Assembly: GCA_905182745.1 (NCBI GenBank)
Contig: CAJJCR010000008.1
Location: forward strand, 1 to 64,000
Direction of reading: 5' to 3'
Source of the DNA: Bacteroidetes bacterium MED-G20
Lineage (GTDB): Bacteria > Bacteroidota > Bacteroidia > Flavobacteriales_D > Parvicellaceae
DNA length: 64,000 nt
Both the position numbers and the translations under genes were made by a program. The notes under the pieces are model-generated. The model made no database searches, had not been told where the DNA came from, and saw only the letters and a list, made by a program, of their open reading frames with translations. The number at the start of each line of letters is the position of its first letter. Positions within the stretch are counted from its first letter, which is position 1. Of the stretch, positions 36,201 to 48,366 are shown piece after piece.

Positions 36201-39037
36201 ATATAATTGTCAGTACCACTATAATTATTGAAACTTACTATGATTTGCTCCCAAATGGAACTGTTAAAAGTACTATTTGTGATAGTAGAGTAGGGAGTAA
36301 ATGTTGTGGGATCATTAGGATCTGTTATAGTCCCTACAATTAGGTCTGAGGTATAAGCTGTGCTTCCTTCATTTTGCAAGAAAAATCTAACTCTTTTGGT
36401 AGAGTCTAAATCAGTTATAAATGGACTAATTAAAATTAAATCACCACTGGTTACGCTCGAGTTGTAAAATGCTACAGAGTTTGGCGCAGATCTTTGTGGA
36501 TTAAAATTACTATTGTCAGCTTGAATATAGGACGCTCCTGTAGAAATAACACTCCAGCATTGGTCTAAATTAGGAGCTGCTGTATTATCAAAATTCTGGA
36601 AATAAGGAGAACTTATAGGAAGACAATTGGTTAAAACAGAATATGGTCCTGTTAAAAAGCTGGTATCACCTACAGAACATATACTTTTTACATAAAAGTC
36701 ATAATAGGTATTAGAACTTAGTCCAGAAAAGGTAACCGTGTCGTTATTGACAATTGTAAGGTAATTGGAGTCTGGAGCCACACCTGAAGGGGTTAAATAA
36801 ACCATCCAAATAGAATCACTCCCAAAAGTAGCCCAGGTTAAAGAAGCACTGTCTGTAGTAATATCAAATGAACTAATATATTGAGGTTGGGGACAACTAG
36901 GTATTGGATTTACTGCAAAATTGTCAATCATAACATCATTGTCTTCAGGGTCATCCACACTTCCTTCAGAAGCCCAAACTGCAAATTGAACAATTCCAGT
37001 AGTATCAGATGGTAATGCAATTATCTCATGATTTCCATTGGGTCCTGTAATATAATTGTTATTGTAATTTGCTAGTCCATTCCAACTTGCTCCACCGTCC
37101 CTTGAAATTAAAACTTCTACTCTATCATCAGAACCTAGTTGACTAGGACTGGTTTGGTTCCACCCAAAAACTCCAAAATCAAATTCTATTTGAAAAGGAC
37201 CACCGCTATTAAAATCATATTGAGGGCTCAATATCCATTCTTGTTTACCAAGAGTAAATAAATTTATTTTTACAGCGCCTGTTGTTCCAATATTTCCAAA
37301 GCCATCGGTGAACCAATTACTTGTTCCAAACCCTGTTGGTCCTGTTCCTGGGTCACCATCTCCGGCTTGGTCCCAGCAGGCATTTGGCGGAAAGCCACCA
37401 GAAAAATCTTCAAGTTGAGAAGGTATTAAAGCAGAACAAGGAGTTATAAATGTAAATGGTCCAGCCCAATAACTTGTGTCTCCTGGACCACATATACCTT
37501 GTACATAAAAGTCGTAGGATGTGATTGAAGTTAACCCACTAATTGGATAAGCAAAAAAGTTAGCAGTTGTATCGTATGTTCCAGTACCAAGATTAAATCC
37601 AGATAGGCCCCATTCTATACTCCAAAAGGTTTCATTACCCCCAGCAAGCCAGGATAATTCAGCACTAGTTGCTGTTAGGTTTGCCACGCCAAAAGAAGAA
37701 ACTAATGGACTAGGACAAGTTGGAGCTTCTCTTATTGCAACATTGTCCACAAGAATATCATTGTAAAAATCATTGGTAGCACCACCAGATTCGCCTCTAA
37801 ATCTTACAGATACTATTCCAGCTACATCGTAACCAACAAGTGAGAAACTATATGGGTTCCATCCCTGAACAGAATTTATTTGCAGTGAATCTATTGTAAC
37901 CCAGTTAGTTCCATCATTTGCCTCCACAAATAAAATATTTGCTGGAACTGGATTTGTAGTATTGTAACAGAAAAAATCAAACTCTATTTGAGGACTGGTA
38001 GTATTGGAAATATCTACTGGAATAACTTCCATTACTGTTCCAACATCCGTTGCAGAAAAATCTATCCATGCGTAAGTACCTGTAGATCTTCCATTATTTG
38101 CTGCGTCATATCCTGGAGTTCCAGTAAATCTCCAGCCGTCTCCTGAAACAACACTTTGCTGCCAGCAAATAGGAAGTACTCCATTTCCAAAATCTTCAGT
38201 ATAGGGAGCTGTAACAGTTGCGCACGCAGTTGCAAAACAATATGGACCAGACCATAGACTGGAATCGTTAGCACTACAAACTGCTTGAACATAGTAACAA
38301 TAATTGGTGGCAGGAGAAAGCCCTGTTAATGTATATGGATTAGTTGTTACAGATATTATGGTCCCTGTACTTTGAGGAAATCCAGAAATTCCGTATTCTA
38401 TATTCCAAGAGGTCTCAGTGCCACCTGCTGTCCATAACAATCCAGCACTATTAGAAGTTATATTATTTGCCGTCATAAATTGAAGTGGTGGCGCTGGGCA
38501 AGTTGCGGTAAATCCACCTGAAATATTTGCGGTAAAATCTACTGTGGAACCCCAGGTAAAATTTGCACAAGGATCTAATGGTAATAGGCCACCTTCAATT
38601 TGCATAACTCTGATATTGGTAATTCCATTCGCAGCAAGTGTAGGAACAGTGAAAGAAAAACTATTAAGACCCATTGGTGGGATACCAGACCAAGTTCCAA
38701 TAGATTCATTGGGTTCAAAAATAAGATTTTGATTCCAGTCAATCCAAGCTTCTCCAGCGCTATTGTAGTTTCCTCCGCATGTACCAAATTGAACATCTAA
38801 AGTATAGCTTAACCCTGCAGTTACAGAAACTGTATTTGCTGTTTGATCTTCTAATCCAATAATTCCTGGACATCCAGTATAATTTATATTAGTATTATTG
38901 TCTCCATTTATAAAAACACTCTCTACGTTAGAGTCAAATGTACTACTTGGACCACCTGCGCAGTACTGCCCATGTATATTACTAAATATAAGTATTGATA
39001 TAAATAGAACAGATAGATTTTTCATTTTTGTTTTCAT
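33245..39037 (-). CDS. Giant T9SS-secreted multidomain protein A (fn3 / MAM-like), sorting domain separated by a lesion
   Basis: About 1,930 codons. Signal peptide at the 39037 start (MKTKMKNLSVLFISILIFS). N-terminal GEVED-type domain (GPSSTFDSNVESVF ... AGEAWIDWNQNLIFEPNE), then alternating fibronectin III repeats (endings such as YDFYVQGICGPGDTSYWAGP) and MAM or choice-of-anchor-J lectin-like domains (DDLETQGGWAGTFGTG, NNDFDWTL-like), a CARDB-like domain and an Ig-like segment. The open frame stops at 33494 (DPCVKY-stop). The T9SS type A sorting domain (EILDLNGKVIYNNTIS ... VKANQNGNVKTKKLIIN) continues in the same frame down to 33245, beyond three single-base insertions at 33461-33500. Expected to be an outer-surface adhesin or matrix protein. 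Confidence 0.75.
33251..34540 (-). repeat. 1.3-kb segment duplicated at 39054-40345 (copy 1)
   Basis: The 3' part of gene A is nearly the same as the 3' part of gene B. By eye, 33756-34243 is identical over 488 bp to 39557-40044, including third codon positions. Flanks show scattered substitutions, and similarity falls off near 34540. Confidence 0.9.
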
Positions 39038-39048
39038 AATTAAAGTAG

Positions 39049-42000
39049 TTATTGAATTATCAATTTTTTAGTTTTAATATTTCCATTTTGGTTGGCTTTT
39101 ACGACGTAAACGCCTCTGCTAATATTTTCTATATTAATATTTTGATTTTTATTAGATATAGTATTGTTATAAATTACTTTTCCATTTAGGTCTAATATTT
39201 CAATTTCTGTTGTAGCAGTTATGTTGGTCATGTAAATTTCAAAAGATCCATTATTAGGATTTGGTGAGATGTTAAATTCACCAAGATTATTTTCTTTAAT
39301 ATTCACACAAGGATCGACATATGCTACAGCTTCTTGCATATCACTATAGCAGCTAATAGTGGAGATATCCCAATTGTAGAAAAAGAAATAAAAGTCTGTA
39401 GAACCATTGGATGCTTGAGTAATAGAAGCTACATTTCCATAATCGTATGGATAGGATGCATTGGTTGTATTTCTATAAAGAGACAAAGTACCTGGGCTAA
39501 TCGCTGAGATATACATTCCATATGCTAGTCCAGCTGGTATGTTAACACCAATTGGTACTTTGTGACCACTAATTGTATTTACTGGTGCAGTTATGGTGTA
39601 AGTTCCATTAAAGATAGTACTACCTAAGACACTTTGAATAATAATTCCAACAGTTCCTGTATCGGATGGATAAATAGTAACAGAATCAATAGTTAAATCA
39701 TTATAGACATCAAACATAAGACCGTCTGTAAAGAAATTATAGTAGCCTCCACCGCCAAAAGTATTGTTGGTAGCACCCATGTTGCCTGGAGCTAATTCTT
39801 GATAGGCGGCAAAATAACTTGTTGTAGTGGTAATGGTGTCAGTAGTCATAGTATCACCAGTTCCTATGAAACCTCCTGCAGCATCAAACCAGTCAAAATC
39901 CACACCTGATGGACCAGAAGCTGTAAGGGTTGCAGATTGTCCATTTGGATTAAATGCATCTACACAAACTGTATCATCTGTTACAGTGGGAGCAAAAGGA
40001 GTGTAGTAATTTTGAAAAGTAAGTGTAGATCCGTATGCATCGTTACTTGTATCGTCATCATTAGCAAGGTTGGTAGTAAAGTCAAAACTATACGTTCCAT
40101 CTTGGGTTAAATCCACTGGTAGAGTAAATGTGTATAATAATGAATCACCAGGAATAAGGTGTCAAAAATAGTTTCCACAAAAGGAGTTCCATTCAGGGAA
40201 TATTGCACGTTAAAACCAGCCTGAGGTAAATAACCAAAGTTGAAAATTGTGGCAGTAACTATAGAGCTATCTACTTCACATCCTGTAGTTGCAGTAGGTA
40301 AATTAGCAACCACAACACCCACATCATTTTGTGGAGCCTCTTTTATCTCAACATTATCTATAAAGCAGTCTGGACCATATCCAGAAGCAAAATTAAATCT
40401 AATCTGCAAGGATGTTCCAAAAGGAGATAAGCTTAACCTTCCAGAAGAAACAAATGTTCCTGGAGAACTGGTAGTTGCTCCATCGTTGGACTCTAAGTCA
40501 GTTCCAGTTTTATACCAAATTTGAGTCCAGGAAACTCCACCATTCCCAGAAACTAAAACTTCAAGCGCGTCGTTAGGATAAAAAGTATTGTACTGGTGAG
40601 ACCAATCAAATAATAGTTCGGGACTTACCATATTGGAAACATCAAATACTGGAGAAGTCATGTAAGCAAATTCACCACTTGACCAACTCCAAAAACTAGC
40701 TTCTGCAGAGGAATTACTATAATGAACACAACTTTGGGTCCCTCCAGATAAATCCCAACAGTTTGGGGGCCAAATACTAAAATCTTCGTTATACGGAAAC
40801 GAAACAAAACTCACACATGGAGTACTAAAAGTCACAGGACCAGCTAAAATACTTGTGTCCCCGGCAGAACAAATTCCATTAACATAAAAGTTGTAATTAA
40901 GATTAGGATTCACTGCTAGATTAACAGTGTCATTGGTTACTAAAATAGGGGTTGTGTTGGCCAAAGTACTATTGTCAGGAACTAAGTATACTAGCCAACT
41001 ATTTTGATTTGGAGACCCTTGCCAACTTAAATTCACACTATCTGCAGAAATACTATTTACAGAAAGAGAGGATGGTAAAGGACTTGGACATGAGGTACAA
41101 GAAGTAACTTCAATTAAATCAATTGCAACATCACCAGTGTAGGAGTTACCACTTGTGTAGGAGAACTCTAAATAAATTTGCTGCCCAATATAACTTCCAA
41201 GATTTACTCCAACATTTTGATAAGGAGCTGCGTTACTAGTTTGAATTTCGTTAGAAGAAGAAAACACGTTTGTGAAAGGGCCTGTTGGAGTGGTGCCAAT
41301 TCCCAAATTAAGTGTTCCTATTTCTGCGCCATAAGCATGTAACCAAAATGAAAGTTCTGCATCATCAGTTGCTGTACTCAAGTCAATTAACGGGGAGACA
41401 ATACTTCCTGATGTAGGGTTTGTTCCACTTGTCTCATAATAAAAATAGTTGCTCCCACTGTGAGCAACATCTGGACCAGTTCCGAATGATCCAGTACTTC
41501 CACTGTTTACATTCCACTGACCAGTACTACTCCCTGTTCCGAAATTTCCTGTCCACGGCCCCTGGGATTCTAAATCATCTAATATATATTAACCCTGCAT
41601 TACCACCAGAAATACAAGTTATTCCAACTGGACCTTGAATAAGAGTATTGAAACTAAGGGGACCATTCCAATAGCTAGTGTCTCCAGGGCTGCAGATACT
41701 TCTTATGTAAAAATCATAACCCATAGATGCACTCAATGTTGTTAAGCTATAGTTGGTTAAAGAGGTAGTGTCCAAAACCCCACTTCCTAAAGCGAACCCA
41801 ATAGTCCCCCATTGAATTTGCCATAATGATTCAGCTCCACCAGGTGTCCAAGAAATATCTGCATTATTGGCTGTAATATTAGAAGCAGTTAATGCAGAAG
41901 GTTTTACACACGAAGGAATATCTTCATAATGAAAGTCATCAAGAAAAATATAATTAAAAGAGCTATTTAGTCCATGACCTAAAGCAATATAATTATCAGT

Positions 42001-44022
42001 TCCAGTGTAATTATTAAAGCTCACAATAATTTCTTGCCATCCATTATTGAACGATGAGTTGGCAACAGTTTCGTAAAGTGTAAAGGTGGTAGGGTCACTC
42101 GGGTCGCTCAATGTTCCTATTATTAAGTCAGCACTTGAAGAGTTGCTGTTTAAATGAAATCTAATTCTTTTAGTGGAGTCTAAATCTGAAATCATGGGGC
42201 TAACAAAAAACAATTCTCCGCTTGTTCCAGATGAGTTATAAAACTGAATGGAATTTGGCAAAGATCTAATAGGGTTAAAACTATTGTCGTTAGCCTGAAT
42301 ATTTGCAAAAGAAACACCAGTATTATTTAAAGAACTCCAACATTGGTCAAAATAAGGAGCAGTTGAGTTGTCAAAATTTTGAAAGTAAGGGGAACTTATT
42401 GGAAGACAACTGGTAACGAATGTAAAAGGACCTGTTAACGAACTCGTGTCATTACTAGAGCAAATTCCTTGAACATAAAAATCATAATAGGTGTTAGAGC
42501 TTAGTCCAGAAAAGGTTATAGTATCGTTGGCAACTAAAGTTAAATGACTGGTATCTGGCGCAACACCAATTGGAGTTAAATAAACTATCCAACTAGTATC
42601 TGTTCCAAAAACTGTCCAGGTCAATGAAGCACTATCTGGTAATATATTAAATGCATTTACGTAAAGTGGTTGGGGACAACTTGGAATAGCATTGATTGCA
42701 AAATTATCAATCATCACATCATTATCTTCAGGGTCATCAACAGTTCCTTCAGAAGCCCAAATTGCAAACTGAACAATTCCAGTGTCACTTGGAAGAGGAA
42801 TAATTTCATGATTTCCATTGGGTCCAGTAGTATAATTATTATTGTAATTTGCTAGCCCAGACCATGAAACTCCCCCATCTCTAGATATTAAAACTTCTAC
42901 TCTGTCATCTGATCCTAAAGTTCCAGGACTTGTGGTTGGCCAAGTAAACACCCCAAAATCCAACTCCACTTGAAATGGCCCACCAGTGGTTAAATCATAT
43001 TGCGGGGTTAAAATCCATTCATTTTTTCCTGTAGTGTACAGATTTATTCCTACAGCACCAGTATTACCAACATTTCCAAATCCCGCTTGGTACCAATTAC
43101 TAAATCCTAAACTTTGAGGTCCTGTTCCAGGATCGCCATCACCAGCAACTTCCCAACATGTGTTTGGTGGAAATCCACCAGAAAAGTCTTCTAATTGAGC
43201 AGGGGTTAAAGCTGCACATGGAGTTATAAAAGAAAAAGGGCCAGACCAAAGACTAGTATCTCCCGGGCCGCAAATAGCTTGTACATAAAAATCATAAGTC
43301 GTTATTGGAGATAGACCAGTAATTGGAACATTCGTAGTAGTTTCTAATGAAGATGTTCCTGTGCCTTGAGAGAATCCAGATAATCCATGTTCAACAATCC
43401 ATTCAGTTTCAACTCCTGCAGCTACCCACTGAAGAGTTGCATTACTAGCAGTTATGTTTATAGCTGCCATAAACTGTACAGGCGGGGCAGGACAAGTAGG
43501 GGTGTAGCCACCAGAAATATTGGCTGAAAAATCTACTACCGAACCCCAAGTAAATGAAGCACAAGGGTCTAGAGGCAAAGAACCACCTTCATATTGCATA
43601 ACTCTAATCCCGGAAATCCCTGTAAAAGCAATTGGTGGAACAGTAAAGGTGAAATTAGAAAGCGAGGTTGGAGGAGTACCACTCCAAGTACCAATAGATT
43701 CTGTAGATTCAAAAATTGTATTTTGATTCCAGTCAATCCAAACTTCACCAGCGCTATTGTAATTACCACCACATGTACCAAATTGAACGTCCATTGTATA
43801 TGTAGAGTCAGCTACAAGGTCAACCATTAAACTAGATTGATTTTCCACTCCTGAAACCCCAGGACACCCAACATAATTTATTGATGTATTATTCTCACCT
43901 GAAATAAAAACACTTTCCACATTAGAATCGAAAGTACTACTAGGACCACCATTGGAGCAGTACTGACTATAAAGTTCTCCAAAGAAAACTAATGATATTG
44001 CAATGAGAATAATTTTTTTCAT
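39049..44022 (-). pseudogene. Giant T9SS-secreted multidomain protein B, paralogue of A, with two frameshifts
   Basis: Three pieces (41575-44022, 40107-41381, 39049-40116) make one protein of about 1,655 residues. Start MKKIILIAISLVFFGELYSQ gives a signal peptide; a GEVED domain follows (GPSSTFDSNVESVF), then fn3 and MAM-like repeats parallel to protein A. The first shift is near 41575-41590 in an AT repeat (AGLIYIR-stop; the next frame continues LDDLESQGPWTGNFGTG). The second is at 40151-40157, where GGAATAA lacks an A present in gene A, breaking FDTLFPGDSLLYTF. The T9SS type A sorting domain is intact at the end (NISPNPNNGSFEIYMTN, KTKKLIIQ). Eleven bp separate it from gene A. Confidence 0.75.
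39054..40345 (-). repeat. 1.3-kb segment duplicated at 33251-34540 (copy 2)
   Basis: Counterpart of the repeat in gene A, offset by 5,801 bp without indels between 39313 and 40150. It encodes the CARDB-like, Ig-like and sorting domains. Confidence 0.9.
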
Positions 44023-44031
44023 AATGAGTGC

Positions 44032-47000
44032 TTAGTTAAGAATAATTTTTTTGTGAATTAATCCTGAATTGGAAGATGCTTTAACAAAGTATATCCCTCT
44101 GTTTAAATGGCTTAAATCCAAACTTCCTTTGAAGCTGTTTGTATTAATTTCAAATACTATTTTCCCGTGGTTATCAATTACTTGAATATCCTCTAATAAA
44201 GTATTACCATTGAAATTTAAAACCCCATTAGTTGGGTTTGGATATAATTCTAAACTTTGACTTATGGTTTCACCAATAGCACTACAATCTTCAACAACAA
44301 TTGTAATTGGAGCCAATGGGCTAATACAATCATCGTCTGAAATTACATACCACTCTACATCGTCTATGTAGTATTCATCCCCAGGTTCAGGTCTGAAATT
44401 CACCGATCCTAAAAGATTTGCTCCTGCAATATAAGACCCAAATAGAAAATTATCATCCACATAAATATTCCATGTGGAAGCGTCTAAATCTCCAATAATT
44501 TTCAAATTAAACCAATTGGAATTTGCAGGGCAAGGGGCCGTAAGTACTGTAGGGCCAATATCAAAAGCTAGAGTTCCAGATCCAATGGAGAGCTGAAAAA
44601 TTTCATTTGAAACAGGTGCTAAAGACTCTTGAAAATTAATATTAGCATTGGTTTCAACTCTTATATCAAAACTTATTTCAACATTACCTGAATTTACAAT
44701 GGGGTCTATAGGCAGATATAAATCATCGTCATTCAACTGGTTGATATAGATAGAATTATTGCCTGAAGATGCTTGAGCACCAGAAATAAAAGCATCATCT
44801 TGACCACCTCCAGTTCCTGAAATAGTAGACCAGTTAGGAGAACTTTGAGCAATTAAAGAACCATTTGGAAAACTTTCAAAATCGTCTTTATAAAATCTAG
44901 AAGCTTGAACTTCTGCATAATAGGTAGTAGTTGCAAATGGTGTTACCAATGTAGAACTCAAATTTTGAGTGCCATTTATATCGCTATACCAATTAATTTG
45001 ACCTTGACTAGAAACTGCCTCTAGATAAGCAGTATCTCCTGTGCATATAGTATCGTCTACTGTAACAGGTGCAATTGGGCTTACAAAGTTTTCATCAGTC
45101 CCCGAATAAAGGTTATTGGTAAGGTCTTGGTCATTTGACAAAAGGCATTCATAATCAATATTGTAAATACCATCAGCACTCATATCAAGACTGGAGTTAA
45201 AATTATAAGTTATTGTATCACCAGGATTTACCACATTTGAAATAGTTTCTGTAATAGGCGTTCCATTATTTACAGTGTAGGATACATCAAAGTTACTTTG
45301 AGAAGAAGCTCCAGCATTTACAATTTCCATTGTAACAATCTCTGCATTAGTTAAATCACAAGCTGAATTTGCAAATCCACTTATAGTTTCAAGATCGTCC
45401 CCAATACCATCCATTACACTTAATTCATCTATGGCAATATCCCCAGGCCAAGTGTCGCCATTACCATCAACACTTAAGATACCTGTTATCCTAAAGTGAA
45501 TATAATTGGATGTTGTGCTCAAAAAGACATTTTCTTCCACCCATTGGTCTCCTTGATCTCCAATTTTATTGAAAATAGGAATGTATGAATTACCGTCAAA
45601 CATATCAATTTGTAATTCTCCAATTGCTGAACCATACATATGACTGTAAAAATTCAACTTCGGATTGTTAAGGCCACTAATGTCTATAGATTCGCTATAA
45701 ATTATTGCAAAGTCTCCATCGTCTCTAGGATTAGACGCTTCAGTGTACATGTAGTTTCCACCAATAGTTACATCATCTGAAGGGCCAGTGTTGGCTGATG
45801 GAGTTCCACCCGCTTCTAAGTCCCAATCAAAATCATCGTTAGTGGCTTCTTGAGACCAACATAAAGGAAATGAAGTGTCGAAGTTTTCAGTAAACGGCGC
45901 TACACGGTAAGGGCATGCAGTGGTAACTGAAATGGTGTTAGAGGAATAGCTAGTGTCGTTATTTGCACATAGCCCAGTAACAAAAATATCATAAGTTGAG
46001 TTAGGAGTTAAGTTGGGTAAAGTGAAAGGAACTGTTGAAGTAGTTACTGTACTACCATTAAAATCAACAATCCAAGAGTTAACATTAGTTCCAGGAATCC
46101 AGTCTAAAACCACTGAGTTTGGAGTCACATTTGAAAATGTTAGATTTGCCGGAGTTGGACAAGTAGGAGCTTCTCGAACTTCAAAATTATCAATTGCAAT
46201 ATCCCCAGACCAATCTCCACCAATTTCTCCAATTATTTTAAATTGAATTACGTTAGAACTCGTTACTATCGGTATGGTATTTTGAAACCACTGATCGCCT
46301 TGGTCACCAGTTAGAGAAAATATATTAGTGTATAAACTACCATCAAAAATTTCAATTTCCAAAGTTCCCATATTTGGTCCAAACATGTGGTAATAAAAAT
46401 TAAGTTCTGGAGAAGTAAGATTACTTACATCTATTAAGCTAGAGTAGATTATTGCGAAATCTCCAGGGTCTCTGGGGTTGGATGCTTCGGTATAAATATA
46501 ATTACCACTACCTGAAATATCGTCTGTAGGACCTGTGCCAAAACCGTTGGAAGGGGTTGGGCCAGAATTTAAACTCCAATCGAAATCGTCTGTAGACAAT
46601 TCTTGACTCCAACAGTTGGAAATTCCATTATCAAAATTTTCTATATATGGAGCAAGTTCAGAATCACAAGAAGTTGTGAATGTTGTTGTGTATGGGCTTG
46701 GACTTTGGTTGGTCGAAGAACAAATTGCACTAACAGTCACATTATAAGTTGTATTTGGAGTAAGGTTATTTAATGTTGTTGGCAAGCTAGATGTTACAAC
46801 ACTATTGCCATTGTAATTTATCTCCCACTGTATTTCAGTGCCATTCGAGGTCCAATTAATATCTGCCGAATAAGCTGTTATATTATTGGATGAAATATTG
46901 GATGGTGAAGGACAGCTAGAACAGGTAATGACTTCCAATAGATCTATAGCTAAATCACCAGTATAAGTTGGATTCGCATTAGGCAATCTAGTATAAGTAA

Positions 47001-48225
47001 AGCTTGCATATAAGCTTTGTCCTAAATAGGAACTTACATCAATACCAATTTGACTCCAAGGAGAATTACCTGCTAAATGGGTTTCTCCAAGTTGAGTATA
47101 AACATTTATGAAAGGACCATTTTGGGAGTTGGAAATTCCAACTGAAAGTTTCCCCATTGAACTTCCTCTAGCATGAACCCAAAAAGATAATTCTGCACCA
47201 TCAATAGCATTTGTCAAATCAATCTGCGGGCTTACAATTGTTGCAGTATCAAACTGACTTTGACCGTCGCCACCAAAAGTACTAGACTCAAAATAAAAAT
47301 AAGAACTTCCACTAAAAGATCCATCTGGACCTGTTCCCCCAGATCCTGTTCCCCCAGTATTCAGCTGCCAGATTCCATTACCTGTTCCAAAATCTCCAGT
47401 CCAATTTCCTTGCTGCTCGCAATCATCAGAAAAGGCCAATGAAGGAACTCCAACAGTACAATTCACACCTACAGGAGGCTGTGGAAAATCATTACATTCT
47501 GAGCATGAACTCCAACAAACAGTAGGTAAAATAATATTTTGGTTAGAAATATTTAAAATTCTTCTTGTAACATTAGGATTTCCGTTAGTACAAGTTTCAC
47601 CAGAACTTAGAGTTTCTTCAATCAAGACATTGTCAGCTGTAAAATAATATTCATAAGAACCAGAAAGGACAGTTAGTGTTGTTTCCCATATATTATCTCC
47701 ATCTGGATCGCTCATAGGGTCACAATTACCGCAATAGTTGTTCCAATCTCCGTTAATTTCCGGAGTAGTAAAAGATGCAGTTGTATTGTTCATGTCAACG
47801 CTGAAGGTGACATTAACATTTTGAGGTAAACATGTGGAGTTTGAAGTATCTGTGAGTAAAAAGCTGTCATTTCCATCGTTATTTGCAAATGGACCTATAT
47901 TTAGAATTTGAAATCCTGAAGGATCGTAGACTTGGAAGGTTATTTCAGTATCCCAATTTCCAGACACAAAGTTAAACTCTACAATATCACCATTAAGAGT
48001 AATTAAAGAGTCTGAGCTATTATTACCATTTGCGAATCCAAATGAACTTGCGGGTGCTCCGTTGACACTGACATCTACCGAGGCTCCATTCCATCCATCA
48101 CCAAAGGAATCTTGCATATCAATAGTGTAATGACATTGACTGTAGCTGCTGAAAGAGAAAAAAGTAAGTAGAAATGTATATGCTATAAGATAGGATTTTC
48201 TCATTTTTTTTGGAATTTTATTCAA
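44032..48225 (-). CDS. Giant T9SS-secreted multidomain protein C
   Basis: 1,397 residues from 48225. Signal peptide (YLIAYTFLLTFFSFSSYSQ). Residues about 30-125 form a domain with IDMQDSFGDGWNGASVDVSV; residues about 140-240 resemble a carbohydrate-binding E-set/CBM20-like domain (TFSVDMNNTTASFTTPEING, SGSYEYYFTADNVLIEETL). Then follow MAM-like and fn3 domains (DDCEQQGNWTGDFGTGNGIW; SSNNITAYSADINWTSNG), two choice-of-anchor-J type domains (ENFDNGISNCWSQELSTDDF; ENFDTSFPLCWSQEATNDDF), CARDB-like, Ig-like and lectin-like parts. It ends with a type A sorting domain (LELYPNPTNGVLNFNG ... LIHKKIILN). Ten bp upstream of gene B on the same strand. Likely surface binding protein. Confidence 0.8.
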   Translation of the reverse strand: MNKIPKKMRKSYLIAYTFLLTFFSFSSYSQCHYTIDMQDSFGDGWNGASVDVSVNGAPASSFGFANGNNSSDSLITLNGDIVEFNFVSGNWDTEITFQVYDPSGFQILNIGPFANNDGNDSFLLTDTSNSTCLPQNVNVTFSVDMNNTTASFTTPEINGDWNNYCGNCDPMSDPDGDNIWETTLTVLSGSYEYYFTADNVLIEETLSSGETCTNGNPNVTRRILNISNQNIILPTVCWSSCSECNDFPQPPVGVNCTVGVPSLAFSDDCEQQGNWTGDFGTGNGIWQLNTGGTGSGGTGPDGSFSGSSYFYFESSTFGGDGQSQFDTATIVSPQIDLTNAIDGAELSFWVHARGSSMGKLSVGISNSQNGPFINVYTQLGETHLAGNSPWSQIGIDVSSYLGQSLYASFTYTRLPNANPTYTGDLAIDLLEVITCSSCPSPSNISSNNITAYSADINWTSNGTEIQWEINYNGNSVVTSSLPTTLNNLTPNTTYNVTVSAICSSTNQSPSPYTTTFTTSCDSELAPYIENFDNGISNCWSQELSTDDFDWSLNSGPTPSNGFGTGPTDDISGSGNYIYTEASNPRDPGDFAIIYSSLIDVSNLTSPELNFYYHMFGPNMGTLEIEIFDGSLYTNIFSLTGDQGDQWFQNTIPIVTSSNVIQFKIIGEIGGDWSGDIAIDNFEVREAPTCPTPANLTFSNVTPNSVVLDWIPGTNVNSWIVDFNGSTVTTSTVPFTLPNLTPNSTYDIFVTGLCANNDTSYSSNTISVTTACPYRVAPFTENFDTSFPLCWSQEATNDDFDWDLEAGGTPSANTGPSDDVTIGGNYMYTEASNPRDDGDFAIIYSESIDISGLNNPKLNFYSHMYGSAIGELQIDMFDGNSYIPIFNKIGDQGDQWVEENVFLSTTSNYIHFRITGILSVDGNGDTWPGDIAIDELSVMDGIGDDLETISGFANSACDLTNAEIVTMEIVNAGASSQSNFDVSYTVNNGTPITETISNVVNPGDTITYNFNSSLDMSADGIYNIDYECLLSNDQDLTNNLYSGTDENFVSPIAPVTVDDTICTGDTAYLEAVSSQGQINWYSDINGTQNLSSTLVTPFATTTYYAEVQASRFYKDDFESFPNGSLIAQSSPNWSTISGTGGGQDDAFISGAQASSGNNSIYINQLNDDDLYLPIDPIVNSGNVEISFDIRVETNANINFQESLAPVSNEIFQLSIGSGTLAFDIGPTVLTAPCPANSNWFNLKIIGDLDASTWNIYVDDNFLFGSYIAGANLLGSVNFRPEPGDEYYIDDVEWYVISDDDCISPLAPITIVVEDCSAIGETISQSLELYPNPTNGVLNFNGNTLLEDIQVIDNHGKIVFEINTNSFKGSLDLSHLNRGIYFVKASSNSGLIHKKIILN

Positions 48226-48310
48226 TTTACAAAAAACTGTCTTTGGATTAGTATATTTTTTAATTTTTATGATTTACAGATGTTTAGTCTTGTTAATATT
48301 TAAAAAAATT

Positions 48311-48344
48311 GGAAAAAAAAAAGAGGGGCGTTAAGCCCCTCTTT
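48311..48344 (-). terminator. Strong rho-independent terminator after gene D
   Basis: Read on the minus strand, AAAGAGGGGC, loop TTAAC, GCCCCTCTTT and a run of ten T. Twenty-three bp after the gene D stop. It isolates the gene D transcript from gene C. Confidence 0.92.
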
Positions 48345-48366
48345 AAATTTCATAGTGAAACTATTT

